Origin: Prosthecobacter sp.
GTDB lineage: Bacteria > Verrucomicrobiota > Verrucomicrobiia > Verrucomicrobiales > Verrucomicrobiaceae
Direction: 5' to 3'
Length of the DNA: 64,000 bases
NCBI GenBank assembly: GCA_021733925.1
Contig: JAIPJY010000037.1
Span: 1-64,000 of the forward strand
Every line of letters begins with the position of its first letter. Position 1 is the stretch's first letter. A program made the translations under genes and the position numbers. Shown here piece by piece: positions 1 to 7,839 of the stretch. The notes beneath the pieces are model-generated. The model did not search any database. It saw only the letters and a program-made list of their open reading frames with translations, and was not told where the DNA came from.

Positions 1-205
1 TGAGGCAGAAAGCAAGTTTGAAGAGCCATGCTCCTGCAACCCAAAAACCACCGCTTTGTTGTACCCCTTATGGCAGGTTTACAGAGGGCTCAAAATCCAC
101 GATGACCCGCCTTAACTGAGTGCCATTCATGCCAGGCATGTTATTAAAAGAAAAGATGCCAGGGATTTTCAGCGGCCTCTTTCTCCAGTGAACGGAACGC
201 AGCGG
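1..205. other. Left edge, no assignable gene
   Basis: Two plus-strand frames are open from the window edge to stops near 112 and 117, so the tail of a gene entering from the left is possible. Neither translation is recognisable and I cannot choose between them. The rest, up to the stop of the minus-strand membrane protein at 206, shows nothing clear. Confidence 0.3.
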
Positions 206-904
206 TCAGGGAGCAGCGGAACGCTTCCTGCCAGCATCCGTTTGTTCGGCTTGAGGCTGCTTTTTTCCGTAGCGTTGGTAGAGATAGACGGCGGTGAGTG
301 CGACGCTGCCAGGATACGACCACCCCAGATGCCACTTGAAAAGGATTCGAAAGAACGAAAGGCCGTCAAGATACAGGTAGGAACTGATGGCCACGCTGGC
401 GAAAATGAAGAGCGAGAAGACCTCGACTTGCCGCTGCCCCCGGAAGTGACGGCTCCAAAGCAGGATGAGAGCTGCCAGTCCTGCAACCACATTGGATCCT
501 GTGAAAATGCGCAAATCGATCACCAGCTCTGCCAGGGTCGATTGGTAGTAGTTCCTGATTTTCTGTTTGAACTGCTCCACTTTTCCCGACTCGGTTGAAT
601 CTGACCCGCCCTCTTCGCGGTGAGTGACCGAGGTAATGTATGCTGCAGGATCCCTGTGGTATTTGGCCAGTTCGGCCTCGATGACTTGCTTCTTCTCAGG
701 AGAGATCAACTTGGCTGCCAAAGGTGATCCCAGCCCTTTTTCGACCCATCCAACTGTGGACTTGGAATAGGCCAGCGTTCTCTCGGTAACAAAACCCCTG
801 GCGTGATCCGTCAGGTGCTGCTTCGCGAAGAATGTGTAGGCGAACATGAAAATCGACACGCAGACGACGACTATGTTGAGTGTGATGGAGGTCTTTCGGA
901 GCAT
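206..904 (-). CDS. Hypothetical membrane protein
   Basis: A protein of about 232 residues that I do not recognise. From the chosen start (MLRKTSITL) an N-terminal membrane segment rich in Val, Phe and Ile comes first. A charged extracytoplasmic or coiled middle with many Lys and Glu follows, and at least two more hydrophobic segments lie in the C-terminal half (around ILLWSRH and IFASVAISSYLYL). The tail is basic and hydrophilic. The frame stays open to an ATG at 976, but the residues before 904 are not signal-like, so the internal ATG that starts directly at the membrane segment is preferred. No conserved catalytic motif is visible, and the neighbours do not suggest a job. Confidence 0.6.
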   Translation of the reverse strand: MLRKTSITLNIVVVCVSIFMFAYTFFAKQHLTDHARGFVTERTLAYSKSTVGWVEKGLGSPLAAKLISPEKKQVIEAELAKYHRDPAAYITSVTHREEGGSDSTESGKVEQFKQKIRNYYQSTLAELVIDLRIFTGSNVVAGLAALILLWSRHFRGQRQVEVFSLFIFASVAISSYLYLDGLSFFRILFKWHLGWSYPGSVALTAVYLYQRYGKKQPQAEQTDAGRKRSAAP

Positions 905-994
905 CGTGTTTGGATAGTCGTTTTTAGCTGCCTCAAAAGCAGGTGCAAGTGCTGACGGCAATTGGGAAAATAACAACCATCCCTGTCACCGGCC

Positions 995-1453
995 TCACTC
1001 CTCCGCTCGGGGCGCTGGAGCGGCATCGGCGGCAGGCGCAGCACCGAGCGACGTGGCTGGAAAAGAGACCGGGTAGAGCGGAGTCTTGGGGGAAGGATCT
1101 TCCGTGGGGAGGTCTTCTGGAAGCGGTTCCAGGTAGGGCAGAGGGCCCATGTATCTAAGCCAGTTGGTGTAGGCGAGCTTCATTTGGTTCTCCAGTTTCG
1201 GCTTCCCAAACCGCGGACAATCAAAGAGCGGGTAGTACCGCGCATTGAAGATCTCGTCCGGAGTCATCGCAGGCGGAATGAGCACGGCCTGCGCAGGCTG
1301 CCGCATCTGCGCGCTGAGCACCGCAAAGCAGGGGATCAAGCCGCCGCACAGGCACAGGATGAGGCCCATGCTGAAGCCTGCGCCCAAACCCGCCAGCATC
1401 GCCGTGAGGCGGCACGAAGCACCCGTGGAGGGGAGGCGAATGCTGGCTGGCAT
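995..1453 (-). CDS. Hypothetical protein with one N-terminal membrane anchor
   Basis: About 152 residues from the internal ATG at 1453 (MPASIRLPS); the frame is open back to 1564, but the extra 37 residues look like untranslated leader. A single hydrophobic stretch (MLAGLGAGFSMGLILCLCGG) is followed by a hydrophilic part with several Pro-Tyr and Pro-Leu pairs, then a tail rich in Ala and Pro. It may be an anchored extracytoplasmic protein. I do not recognise the family. It lies head-to-tail with the membrane protein at 206-904 and could share its transcript. Confidence 0.5.
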   Translation of the reverse strand: MPASIRLPSTGASCRLTAMLAGLGAGFSMGLILCLCGGLIPCFAVLSAQMRQPAQAVLIPPAMTPDEIFNARYYPLFDCPRFGKPKLENQMKLAYTNWLRYMGPLPYLEPLPEDLPTEDPSPKTPLYPVSFPATSLGAAPAADAAPAPRAEE

Positions 1454-1636
1454 TCCCGGCTTATAGGGGATGAGCGGGAGCACTGTCAATGATTTCGCGG
1501 GGGGGGCCGCCACATGGCGCCGAATGAGACGATTCCACGCACCGTCATAGAGAAACGAAATCATTGCCAGAAAGGCATGGCAGACCTTGAATCTCGGCAG
1601 GAGGTACTACACAGCAGAACTTCCTAACTCACAATC

Positions 1637-2293
1637 ATGAAGGCACTCGAACTACTCCGGCAGGAAGCAGACCAGCGGCGGATCTACCGCACGGAGACAA
1701 ACATCGTCGATAAGATCACTCCGCTGGTGGATTATTTTGGGCAGAAGTATCCCGACACGGACTGGCAGCGCTGCTGTGAGGTGGTCTCGGGCCAGTGTGG
1801 CAAGGGGTCATATGATCTGGCGGTGCGACACATGATCCGCTGGGGCAAGGCGGACGCCCGCGTGATCGAGGACGCGTTCCAGATCAGCCTGCCGCCCTTC
1901 ATTCACGAGCTATATTCGCAAATGCAGGAGGCGGTGTTCATCTGGCGCAATGTCGTCCATCTCATGCCTCCTGAAGAGGTGGTTCAATGGGAGCGACAGT
2001 GCCGCGAATGGGAAGACAAAGCGGGGAAGCCTGTCCGGCTCGTGCGATTCATGGACTCCAGGTCTTACTCGGGCGACATCGCAGTCAGGCGAAGTGTGTG
2101 CGATGACAAATGGCGCATGTATTACGTGAGTGTGGACGATGATTCGGACTACGATGAGGCACGGCTGGATCAATACGCGCTGGCCGAAGATCTCGACTCA
2201 TGGCTGCAGTATGTCATGGCCAATGATGGCGCGTATGGCCCAGAGGAGTATCATCAAAGGGAGGCTGGCTATGCCATCCATCGTATTGAGTGA
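1637..2293 (+). CDS. Possible SUKH (SMI1/KNR4-like) domain protein
   Basis: A 218-residue soluble acidic protein with no signal peptide. The middle (roughly residues 85-125) has the order typical of SMI1/KNR4 (SUKH) domains: a Leu-Pro-Pro turn, a helix with Leu-Tyr, then a 'hLMPPEEVVQWE' segment resembling the family's 'l.s.eel..w' region. A C-terminal acidic stretch (DDDSDYDEARLDQYA) and an aromatic Tyr-rich end follow. SUKH proteins are often immunity proteins for polymorphic toxins, but no toxin gene lies nearby, so that role is only a possibility. The assignment rests on pattern recognition and is moderate at best. Confidence 0.5.
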   Translation: MKALELLRQEADQRRIYRTETNIVDKITPLVDYFGQKYPDTDWQRCCEVVSGQCGKGSYDLAVRHMIRWGKADARVIEDAFQISLPPFIHELYSQMQEAVFIWRNVVHLMPPEEVVQWERQCREWEDKAGKPVRLVRFMDSRSYSGDIAVRRSVCDDKWRMYYVSVDDDSDYDEARLDQYALAEDLDSWLQYVMANDGAYGPEEYHQREAGYAIHRIE

Positions 2294-2768
2294 CCGTCTG
2301 CCAGAGCCTGCCAGCAACCGAAGTCAGGGACATTGATTGAAAACCGTGAAGGCGCTCATGTTGCGATACGTTCCTCTGGCCACCGCATCGAGGGCCAACG
2401 GCCCGCAGGAGTCAGCCCAGGGCGCAAGCCCTGGGTCTTGTGAAGACAACCCATCCCGCCCAAGGCCGCGCTCTGAATGAGCGCAGGAAAGGCAGCGAGT
2501 GCATCTGAGGCGAGGCTTGCGGCAACGCATTCCCGCAGCGAAAGCTCTCCCGCGCCCATTCAGGGCGCGATCTTCAATGGGTGGTGTGAACGCCCTAATC
2601 CCAGGGCAGCACTCGCCAAGGCTCGGCCCGCCCTGGGCTGACTCCTTCGCGCCCTTGGCGCGGGCCGTGCCTGATGGCACATGGGCACCTTATCCAGCCA
2701 TTCGAGACCGAGTTATTACTGAGTCTGCTTCATTCAAACAAGATGAGGGTCGGGGGCGCTCAGTCCGT
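2294..2768. repeat. Intergenic region with two CCCAGGGC palindromes
   Basis: About 475 bases without a credible gene. It contains a perfect 8-bp hairpin, CCCAGGGC-gcaa-GCCCTGGG, at 2416-2435. The same arms recur further apart at 2600-2607 and 2630-2637. The Arg- and Ala-rich open frames on both strands have no domain features and probably result from the GC-rich repeat. It looks like a dispersed intergenic repeat unit. Confidence 0.5.
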
Positions 2769-3359
2769 CTATTGCCACTTCCTGCACGCCAGCATGAAGA
2801 CCCCGGTGGCCAGTGCTGCCAGGCCAGCGATCACCGCCGCATTCACCCACGAAACGAAACGACCAGGGTCCGAAAACTTCAGGGACTTTTCATGAAAAAC
2901 CGCAGCCTCGGGAATCTGCGTGTTCACCTGGGCCAACGCCGCCTGAAGGCTGGCTTCGCCCTCCCAGCGGGAGAAGAAGCGGCCATCTGGCCTCTGGTAA
3001 ACGATGTAGCGGCCCAGCGTGCGGTGGCGGTCATCGCTGATGGGATACGCACTGAGGGCGACCAAAGCCAAGGAGGGCAATGTGCCGATCTTCGGATGAT
3101 TCTTTCCCACCATGAGCATGAGGGATTCAGCCGGCGCTTTGAAATTCATGCGGACGCGCTCAGCATCGCAATAAGGAGCCAGGTCATCCCAGCTCAGCGG
3201 CATCCGGCCCTCATGGTCTTTGGCATACGCCTCACTGCTGTTTGTCACAGCCTCGGCAATCATCCCGCGCGGTGTGGAAATGACGGTGGCCGCTGCGGGT
3301 GTCGCCAGCAGAAACATCCAGGCCATCAACAAGGAGATCTGGAGCGTGGTGTTCATCAT
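2769..3359 (-). CDS. Hypothetical exported protein, C-terminal membrane anchor
   Basis: A 196-residue protein with a clear signal peptide (residues 1-24, ending near ATPAAA). It has an extracytoplasmic body with a YQRPDGRFF segment resembling a structured beta region, and a C-terminal membrane helix (AAVIAGLAALATGVFML) followed by CRKWQ. This suggests a periplasmic protein anchored at its C terminus. The family is not recognised. It lies downstream of rbfA on the same strand, separated by a 15-bp stem-loop, so it is probably its own transcription unit. Confidence 0.6.
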   Translation of the reverse strand: MMNTTLQISLLMAWMFLLATPAAATVISTPRGMIAEAVTNSSEAYAKDHEGRMPLSWDDLAPYCDAERVRMNFKAPAESLMLMVGKNHPKIGTLPSLALVALSAYPISDDRHRTLGRYIVYQRPDGRFFSRWEGEASLQAALAQVNTQIPEAAVFHEKSLKFSDPGRFVSWVNAAVIAGLAALATGVFMLACRKWQ

Positions 3360-3447
3360 AGGGGCCTTCCTGCGCCCCTCATCCTACCGGCCTTTCTCAA
3401 ACGCTGAAAGACAAATGGCGGCAGAGTGTCTGCACAAAAAGCAGCAT

Positions 3448-3495
3448 GGGCAATCCTGCCCGTGTCGAGCGCACCGCTTTCGGGCAGGATTGCCC
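3448..3495 (-). repeat. 15-bp perfect inverted repeat downstream of rbfA
   Basis: The arms GGGCAATCCTGCCCG (3448-3462) and its exact reverse complement (3481-3495) are separated by 18 bases, 28 bases past the rbfA stop. A T-run lies about 12 bases beyond on the minus strand, so it could end the nusA operon. The long perfect arms also fit a dispersed palindromic repeat. Confidence 0.6.
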
Positions 3496-3522
3496 GAGCC
3501 ACCTCCTGCTCCCCTTCCCTGC

Positions 3523-3930
3523 TTACTCAGCCGCCTTGCCTTCAGCTTCCACATCCTTCTTCTCTTCCTCACCTTCCACCGGAAGATCCGGCAGGGGCGG
3601 GGGGAGATTGTCGATGATGTTCAGCAGGGGCACACCACGCTCGACGGATTTGTCGAGGCGGAAGAAGAGCTGGGGGCTGCTGCGGAGTTTGACGCGCTTG
3701 TACAGATCCCGCTGGATGAAGCCACGGGCCTTCACGAGCTTGGCCAGGGCCGCGTCCTGCTGGTGCGGCTTGCCGATGACACCCACATACACAAAGCACT
3801 GCCGCATGTCCGGCGTGGGGCTGACGTCGTGAATGGTCACGAGGCAGCCTTCGTTGCGGAAATCCTTCTCGAGGATGGTGCTGAGCTCACGACGGATGAG
3901 CTCGCGTACTTTATCGACTCGTAGAGACAT
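3523..3930 (-). CDS. rbfA: Ribosome-binding factor A
   Basis: A 135-residue protein with the RbfA single-KH-type fold. The N terminus reads MSLRVDKVRELIRRELS. The middle has the family's 'VTIHDVSPTPDMRQCFVYV' type strand, and 'RGFIQRDLYKRVKLRSSPQL' matches the conserved 'lR.el....lR..P.l.F' region. An acidic, disordered tail follows. RbfA binds the 30S subunit and helps mature the 5' end of 16S rRNA. It lies downstream of infB on the same strand, as in most bacteria, separated by about 100 bases holding an AT-rich inverted repeat. Length and order are normal. Confidence 0.93.
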   Translation of the reverse strand: MSLRVDKVRELIRRELSTILEKDFRNEGCLVTIHDVSPTPDMRQCFVYVGVIGKPHQQDAALAKLVKARGFIQRDLYKRVKLRSSPQLFFRLDKSVERGVPLLNIIDNLPPPLPDLPVEGEEEKKDVEAEGKAAE

Positions 3931-3932
3931 AC

Positions 3933-4017
3933 AAAAGTTTAAAGTTTCAGGTTTAAAGTTTCAAGTTACCGGAAAAGCTCCTTCGCGGACAACTTGAAAC
4001 CTTAAACTTTAAACTTG
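3933..4017. repeat. AT-rich inverted repeat between infB and rbfA
   Basis: The left arm contains repeated TTTAAAGTTTCA units (about 3935-3967). The right arm (about 3990-4017, AACTTGAAACCTTAAACTT) is its near reverse complement. The composition differs sharply from the flanking GC-rich genes. It splits an otherwise tight operon, and transcripts would form a long hairpin between the infB stop and the rbfA start. Confidence 0.6.
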
Positions 4018-4030
4018 TAACTGGGTTCGG

Positions 4031-6274
4031 TTAGAGAGTTTGGGCGATTTTTTCGAGTTCGTAGCACTCGATGACGTCGTTTTCTTCGTAGTCGCTGAAG
4101 CCGGAGAGCTTGATGCCGCACTCCATGCCGTTGCGCACTTCGTTGACTTCGTCCGTGAAGCGGCGCAGCGTTTCGAAGCCGCCGTCATACACGGCCTGGC
4201 CGTCACGCAGCACGCGGGCGCGCTGCTTGCGGTTCATGACGCCATCGGTGACGACGGAGCCGCCGACGAAGCCCTTGTTGACCTTGAAGACCTGCTTCAC
4301 GCGGGCATGGCCGATGACCTTCTCGCGGGTGAGCGGATCGAGCAGTCCGGCCATGGCTTCCTTCACCTGGTCGATGAGTTCGTAAATGATGGAGTAGAGC
4401 TTCACCTGCACCGTCTCGCGCTTGGAAACGGTGAGGGCCTTGTTCTCCACCTTGACGTTGAAACCGATGATGATGGCGTCCGATGCGCTGGCCAGCAGGA
4501 CATCGGATTCGTTGATGGCACCGACTTCCTGATGCAGGATGTCGAGGTTGCACTTGTCGCTCTGGATGTCGGTGAGGCACTTGGCCACGGCTTCCACAGA
4601 ACCCTGCACGTCGCATTTGAGGACGACCTTGAGGACCTTCTTGTTGCTGTCCTCGATGCTGGCAAAGAGGTGCTCCAGAGTGGAGCGGCGCGGCACGTTG
4701 AGCTTCTTCTGGCGGATCTCTTCGAGGCGCTCTTCGCTGAGCTTCTTGACATCGCGCTCGTTGTTCATGACGACGACTTCGTCGCCCACATGCGGCATGT
4801 CGCTGAAGCCGATGACTTCGCAGGGCATGCCCGGAAGCACTTCCTTGATGGACTCGCCGCGGTCATTGATGATCGCCTTGACCTTGCCCCAGAGCGGGCC
4901 GCAGATGAAGGGCTGGCCGACTCGGAGCGTGCCCTGGCCGATGATGACGGTGGCCACGGGGCCTCTGCCGGCCACCATGGAGGATTCGATGACCGTGGCA
5001 CGAGGAGACGCCTTGGGGTCTGCCTTGAGCTCCAGCACTTCGGCCTGGAGGGACATGGTTTCGAGAAGGTTGTCGAGTCCGAGTCCGGTTTTGGCCGAGA
5101 CTTCCATGACTTCGATCTCACCACCCCAGTCAACCGGCGCGAGGCCGATGTCCTGCAGCTGGCTTTTCACGCGCAGGATGTTGGCTCCGGGAAGGTCGCA
5201 CTTGTTCAGCGCCACCATGAGCTGCACGCCGGCCGCCTTGGCATGGCTGAGAGCTTCTTTCGTCTGCGGCATGATGCCGTCGTCCGCCGCGATGACGAGG
5301 ACGACGATGTCGGTGACGTTGGCACCACGGGCGCGCATGGCCGAGAAGGCGGCATGGCCGGGGGTGTCGATGAAGGTGATGGGCTTGCCGTTGTGCCAGA
5401 TGCAGTAGGCACCGATGTGCTGCGTGATGCCACCGGCTTCACCGGCGGTGACCTGCGTCTTGCGCAGGGCGTCCAGCAGCGAGGTTTTGCCATGGTCAAC
5501 GTGACCCATGAAAGTGATGATCGGGGCGCGAAGCTCCAGCTTCTCCTCCTCCACCTCTTCCACCACCTGGGCGACAGGCTCGACGATGGCTTCCTCAACC
5601 TTGTGGACGCCGCCGCCTTTTTCACGCTTGTCGCGCTCCAGCTTGAAGCCGTGCTTCTCGCAGATTTTCTCGGCGATCTCGATGTCGATGGCCTTGTCCG
5701 CGCTGGCGAAAACCTTGAACGCGATGAGTTCGGAAATGATCTTGAAGGGCTTCAGGCCCATCTTGTCCGCCAGATCCTTCACCACGATCGGTGGCTTCAG
5801 GTGGATGATTTTCTCACCGCTCTCACCGAGTTCAAACTCCGGCACCACCACATCGGCAGGTGGGGCGTGGACGATCGGCACGATCGGCTTCGGCGGAGTG
5901 GGGTCATTGAGCAGGGAAATGGGCGGCAGCGCATTTTGCTGGGCGCTGTCAGCCGCAGGCCGACGGCGCACCTTGGGCTTGTCGTCGTCCTCAAAAAGAT
6001 TCAGCGCGGCAGCCTTGCGCTCATCCAGCGTGGGCTTGGCAGGTGCGGCAGGCTGCGGTTCCGGCACTGGCGCGACCACTTTTTTGGCTCCCAAGGGCGG
6101 CAGTTGGTGGTCTTTGACCGGCCCTCTGGTCCGGGGCTTCTTTTCCTCAATCAACGATAGAACCTTCCCTTTGACTTCTTTTTTGGGCTTGGCGCTATCG
6201 GCAGGCAGGGTCACTTCACCGACCTCGTCGGTGGGGGACTTGCTCTTTTTGGCTGATGAGGGTTTGCTGGACAT
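4031..6274 (-). CDS. infB: Translation initiation factor IF-2
   Basis: A 747-residue GTPase that brings initiator tRNA to the 30S subunit. Residues 1-150 are a Pro/Lys-rich disordered extension. An IF2_N helical domain lies at about 160-215. The G domain has G1 GHVDHGKT at 257-264, G2 GITQH near 282-286, G3 DTPGH at 303-307 and G4 NKCD at 357-360. The beta-barrel and IF2 C-terminal domains follow, ending in YELEKIAQTL. Length fits a medium-size bacterial IF-2. It lies between nusA (upstream, about 90 bases) and rbfA, the conserved order. The IF2_N segment resembles the separate small protein at 61421-61768. Confidence 0.97.
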   Translation of the reverse strand: MSSKPSSAKKSKSPTDEVGEVTLPADSAKPKKEVKGKVLSLIEEKKPRTRGPVKDHQLPPLGAKKVVAPVPEPQPAAPAKPTLDERKAAALNLFEDDDKPKVRRRPAADSAQQNALPPISLLNDPTPPKPIVPIVHAPPADVVVPEFELGESGEKIIHLKPPIVVKDLADKMGLKPFKIISELIAFKVFASADKAIDIEIAEKICEKHGFKLERDKREKGGGVHKVEEAIVEPVAQVVEEVEEEKLELRAPIITFMGHVDHGKTSLLDALRKTQVTAGEAGGITQHIGAYCIWHNGKPITFIDTPGHAAFSAMRARGANVTDIVVLVIAADDGIMPQTKEALSHAKAAGVQLMVALNKCDLPGANILRVKSQLQDIGLAPVDWGGEIEVMEVSAKTGLGLDNLLETMSLQAEVLELKADPKASPRATVIESSMVAGRGPVATVIIGQGTLRVGQPFICGPLWGKVKAIINDRGESIKEVLPGMPCEVIGFSDMPHVGDEVVVMNNERDVKKLSEERLEEIRQKKLNVPRRSTLEHLFASIEDSNKKVLKVVLKCDVQGSVEAVAKCLTDIQSDKCNLDILHQEVGAINESDVLLASASDAIIIGFNVKVENKALTVSKRETVQVKLYSIIYELIDQVKEAMAGLLDPLTREKVIGHARVKQVFKVNKGFVGGSVVTDGVMNRKQRARVLRDGQAVYDGGFETLRRFTDEVNEVRNGMECGIKLSGFSDYEENDVIECYELEKIAQTL

Positions 6275-6363
6275 GAGAGAGTGAGATCGGGCGAGCGGCG
6301 TGGGAGGCTGGCTGGTCGTGAGTTGGGGGTTGGTTTAAAATCGTTGTCATGGCGGCACAGGGG

Positions 6364-7629
6364 CTACTCCTTGGAAGGAGATGAAGCATGTGCTGCGGCT
6401 TTGTCGAAAATCTGCTGGGCCAGGGTGGTGTCTCCATCCAGCACCTCGGCGATGTCCGAGACATCGACTCCGGTTGCCAGGGTTTTGAGATCACCCATGC
6501 CGCCTTGGGTCAGCAGGCGGGCCACATCAGCCGTGATGCCGAGGGCGTCCACGAGATGATGCACCGCGCTGCCCATCTGGCCTTCAAAGACCTCGGCGGC
6601 GTGTTCATCCTTCTCGATGACGAGATCCATGCCGACAAGGCGGGAAGTGAGGCGCGCATTCTGACCGCGACGACCGATGGCCTTCGAGAGGTCTTCGTCG
6701 CTGACGGTGAGGCGCGCTTCCTTCTTGTCCGTGTTCACGGAGATGGAGATGACCTTGATCGGCTTCAGCGCTTCACGCACGAATTCGGCAGGGTCGGACT
6801 TCCAGCGGATGATGTCCACTTTCTCGTTGTTGAGTTCGCGGACGATGTTCTTCACACGCGCACCCCGCAGACCGACGCAGGCACCCACGGGGTCCACCTT
6901 TTCGTCGGCGCTATGCACGGCCACCTTGGTGCGGTAGCCGGCCTCACGGGCGATGCTGGCGATCTCCACGGTGCGGTCACCGATTTCGCTGACTTCAAAT
7001 TCAAACAACCGGCGCACGAAATTCGGATGCGCACGGGAGAGGATGATTTCAGGGCCACGGCCGCTGTCCTTTTCCACGGCTTTGACGTAGAAACGCATGC
7101 GGTCACCCGGGGTGTAGTCCTCGGTGGATACACGCTCCTTGGAGGTCATGACGCCTTCAAATTTGCCGAGATCCACGATCACGTCGGACTTCTCAAAGCG
7201 ACGCACCACGCCGCTGACGACGTCACCGGTGCGGTCCTTGAATTCTTCATAGAGATTTTCCTTCTCCGCCATGCGCAGGCGCTGCAGCATCGTCTGCTTG
7301 GCAGTCTGCGCGGCGATGCGGCCCATGTTGTTCGGCGTGACTTCGACTTCGATCTCATCCCCCAGCTCGGCGTTCTTTTTGAAGCGCTTGGCCGTGGCGA
7401 GCGGGAGCTCTTCCCAGCGGTTGGTGACGGTCTCCACCGCGATCAGCTTGGCAAAGGCCTTGATGGTTCCCTTGTCAGGATCAATGTCGATGCGCAGTTC
7501 CCGGGCGGGACCAATGCTTTTCTTGGAGGCGGCGAGCAATGCCTGTGACAGGGCCTCGACCATTTTTGCACGGTCGATACCTTTCTCTTTCTCGTAATAG
7601 TCGAAGAGGGCTTTGAGTTCGCTGATCAT
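6364..7629 (-). CDS. nusA: Transcription termination/antitermination factor NusA
   Basis: A 421-residue RNA-polymerase-associated factor. The N-terminal domain (residues 1-125) is followed by an S1 domain (about 132-200, with GDVVSGVVRR and FEGVMTSKE) and two KH domains. The second KH carries IGRRGQN near residue 319. A short C-terminal helical extension (ADVARLLTQGGMGDLKTLA) resembles a single acidic-repeat or helix-hairpin unit. It is the first gene of the nusA-infB-rbfA operon. The usual upstream rimP is absent; instead a divergent sulfatase gene follows after 210 bases. The leader contains a strong intrinsic terminator pointing into nusA. Confidence 0.96.
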   Translation of the reverse strand: MISELKALFDYYEKEKGIDRAKMVEALSQALLAASKKSIGPARELRIDIDPDKGTIKAFAKLIAVETVTNRWEELPLATAKRFKKNAELGDEIEVEVTPNNMGRIAAQTAKQTMLQRLRMAEKENLYEEFKDRTGDVVSGVVRRFEKSDVIVDLGKFEGVMTSKERVSTEDYTPGDRMRFYVKAVEKDSGRGPEIILSRAHPNFVRRLFEFEVSEIGDRTVEIASIAREAGYRTKVAVHSADEKVDPVGACVGLRGARVKNIVRELNNEKVDIIRWKSDPAEFVREALKPIKVISISVNTDKKEARLTVSDEDLSKAIGRRGQNARLTSRLVGMDLVIEKDEHAAEVFEGQMGSAVHHLVDALGITADVARLLTQGGMGDLKTLATGVDVSDIAEVLDGDTTLAQQIFDKAAAHASSPSKE

Positions 7630-7653
7630 AGGAAATTCGTGTTTTCACCAGAC

Positions 7654-7679
7654 AAAAAAGAGCGGGGAGGACCCCACTC
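7654..7679 (-). terminator. Intrinsic terminator (candidate attenuator) in the nusA leader
   Basis: On the minus strand GAGTGGGG-tcct-CCCCGCTC forms an 8-bp stem with one U-G wobble (7679-7660), followed immediately by six Ts (7659-7654). It ends 24 bases before the nusA ATG. No minus-strand gene lies upstream within reach, so it has no obvious transcript to end except that of nusA. Readthrough control of nusA is therefore the simplest reading. Confidence 0.7.
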
Positions 7680-7718
7680 TCGCCGTGAAAACGCTAATTC
7701 TGTCCGGGAAGGACGCGG

Positions 7719-7746
7719 ATCATAAAGGCGGGCTAGGAATCAGCAA
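7719..7746 (-). promoter_or_regulatory. Candidate nusA promoter
   Basis: On the minus strand TATGAT (7724-7719) matches the -10 consensus in five of six positions. TTGCTG (7746-7741), 16 bases upstream, is a weak -35. A 6-bp inverted repeat, CAAGCA/TGCTTG (7744-7762), overlaps the -35. The promoter would place the terminator-like hairpin inside the nusA leader. Confidence 0.4.
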
Positions 7747-7839
7747 GCAGAAAAATTGCTTGTACTACCGCCATTTTCTCAGGCGTTTTCATGATGGCTA
7801 ATTCCTTCCACTTGATTCACTTTTGACCTCTTTTCAACC

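Noticed and set aside
2324-2680. A 118-residue minus-strand frame in the first repeat region
   Set aside because: Its Arg/Gly/Ala-rich sequence follows the palindromic repeat; no start signal or conserved feature.
4040-6160. A 706-residue plus-strand open frame opposite infB
   Set aside because: It is antisense to the well-conserved infB gene, has no domains, and its His/Asp/Val-rich content is what reverse-complement coding DNA of this GC level gives.
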